Below are positions 35,694-35,712 of a stretch of 35,712 nt of DNA, in pieces. The stretch covers positions 1 through 35,712 of the forward strand of contig JAURJZ010000014.1 in the NCBI GenBank assembly GCA_030831965.1. Direction: 5' to 3'. Every line of letters starts with the position of its first letter. The first letter of the stretch is position 1. This DNA is from Verrucomicrobiota bacterium (GTDB lineage Bacteria > Verrucomicrobiota > Verrucomicrobiia > Opitutales > UBA953). The notes under the pieces were generated by a model that searched no databases, had not been told where the DNA came from, and worked only from the letters and a program-made list of their open reading frames with translations. The position numbers and the translations under genes are program-made.

Positions 35694-35712
35694 CCTTGCT
35701 AGGCCGACGGAA

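Larger units (their letters stand above)
35352..35712. other. Intergenic region with repeats and an incoming terminator; no gene
   Basis: No coding region is supported in these 361 bases. They hold G-rich low-complexity sequence (35395-35435), a family A repeat cluster bounded by a 17-bp inverted repeat, and a terminator for minus-strand transcription entering from the right. Confidence 0.8.

Overview
The window is a gene-dense, very GC-rich (about 70% or more by eye, not computed) stretch of a Gram-negative bacterial chromosome carrying almost only core and conserved genes. There is no phage, plasmid, insertion sequence, CRISPR array or toxin-antitoxin system that I can support. The best guess for the host is Verrucomicrobiota, probably an Opitutae-like lineage. 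The hints are a DksA-like gene next to lspA as in other PVC bacteria, a GldA/GldF/GldG plus DUF4340 set, DUF5684 and FmdB-like small proteins, and an almost complete lack of Shine-Dalgarno sequences. No rRNA or other strong taxonomic marker is present, so this is inference.

Left part (1-8000): a 3'-truncated acetyl-CoA synthetase with an N-terminal membrane segment diverges from a histone-deacetylase-family gene. Then come a HAD phosphatase and a DUF2071 gene, a HisN-like phosphatase, and a minus-strand group hisA / LolA-like secreted protein / hisD. Middle-left (8100-13800): the classical tig-clpP-clpX protein-quality-control operon, coaD, the phospholipid pair pgsA-pgpA (overlapping ATGA), and an HU gene with a textbook terminator. 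Middle (13870-17570): class I fumarase, a DUF5684 membrane protein, a solitary nuoA, and a ZIP metal transporter with an attenuator-like hairpin in its leader.

Right-middle (17570-25670): a four-gene ABC export-type cluster (GldA ATPase, GldF permease, GldG auxiliary, DUF4340), trpS, two coupled uncharacterised envelope proteins and a small membrane protein. Right part (25820-35712): an ileS / DksA-like / lspA / flavin reductase operon, rpsT, a degenerate RluA-like pseudouridine synthase, a small lipoprotein with a natural OppB-OppC fusion permease, a DUF393 protein, a cysteine-free FmdB-like protein, and tRNA-Tyr. The non-coding space is dominated by two families of short GC-rich dispersed repeats, several arranged as inverted pairs around gene ends.

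The most interesting signals are metal- or nucleotide-binding motifs that have decayed in otherwise intact housekeeping proteins (Acs P-loop, IleS zinc knuckle, DksA zinc finger, RluA catalytic aspartate), the OppB-OppC fusion, the acs/deacetylase divergent pair, the SD-less leaders, and the repeat families. I did not find a clear new defence or metabolic system.
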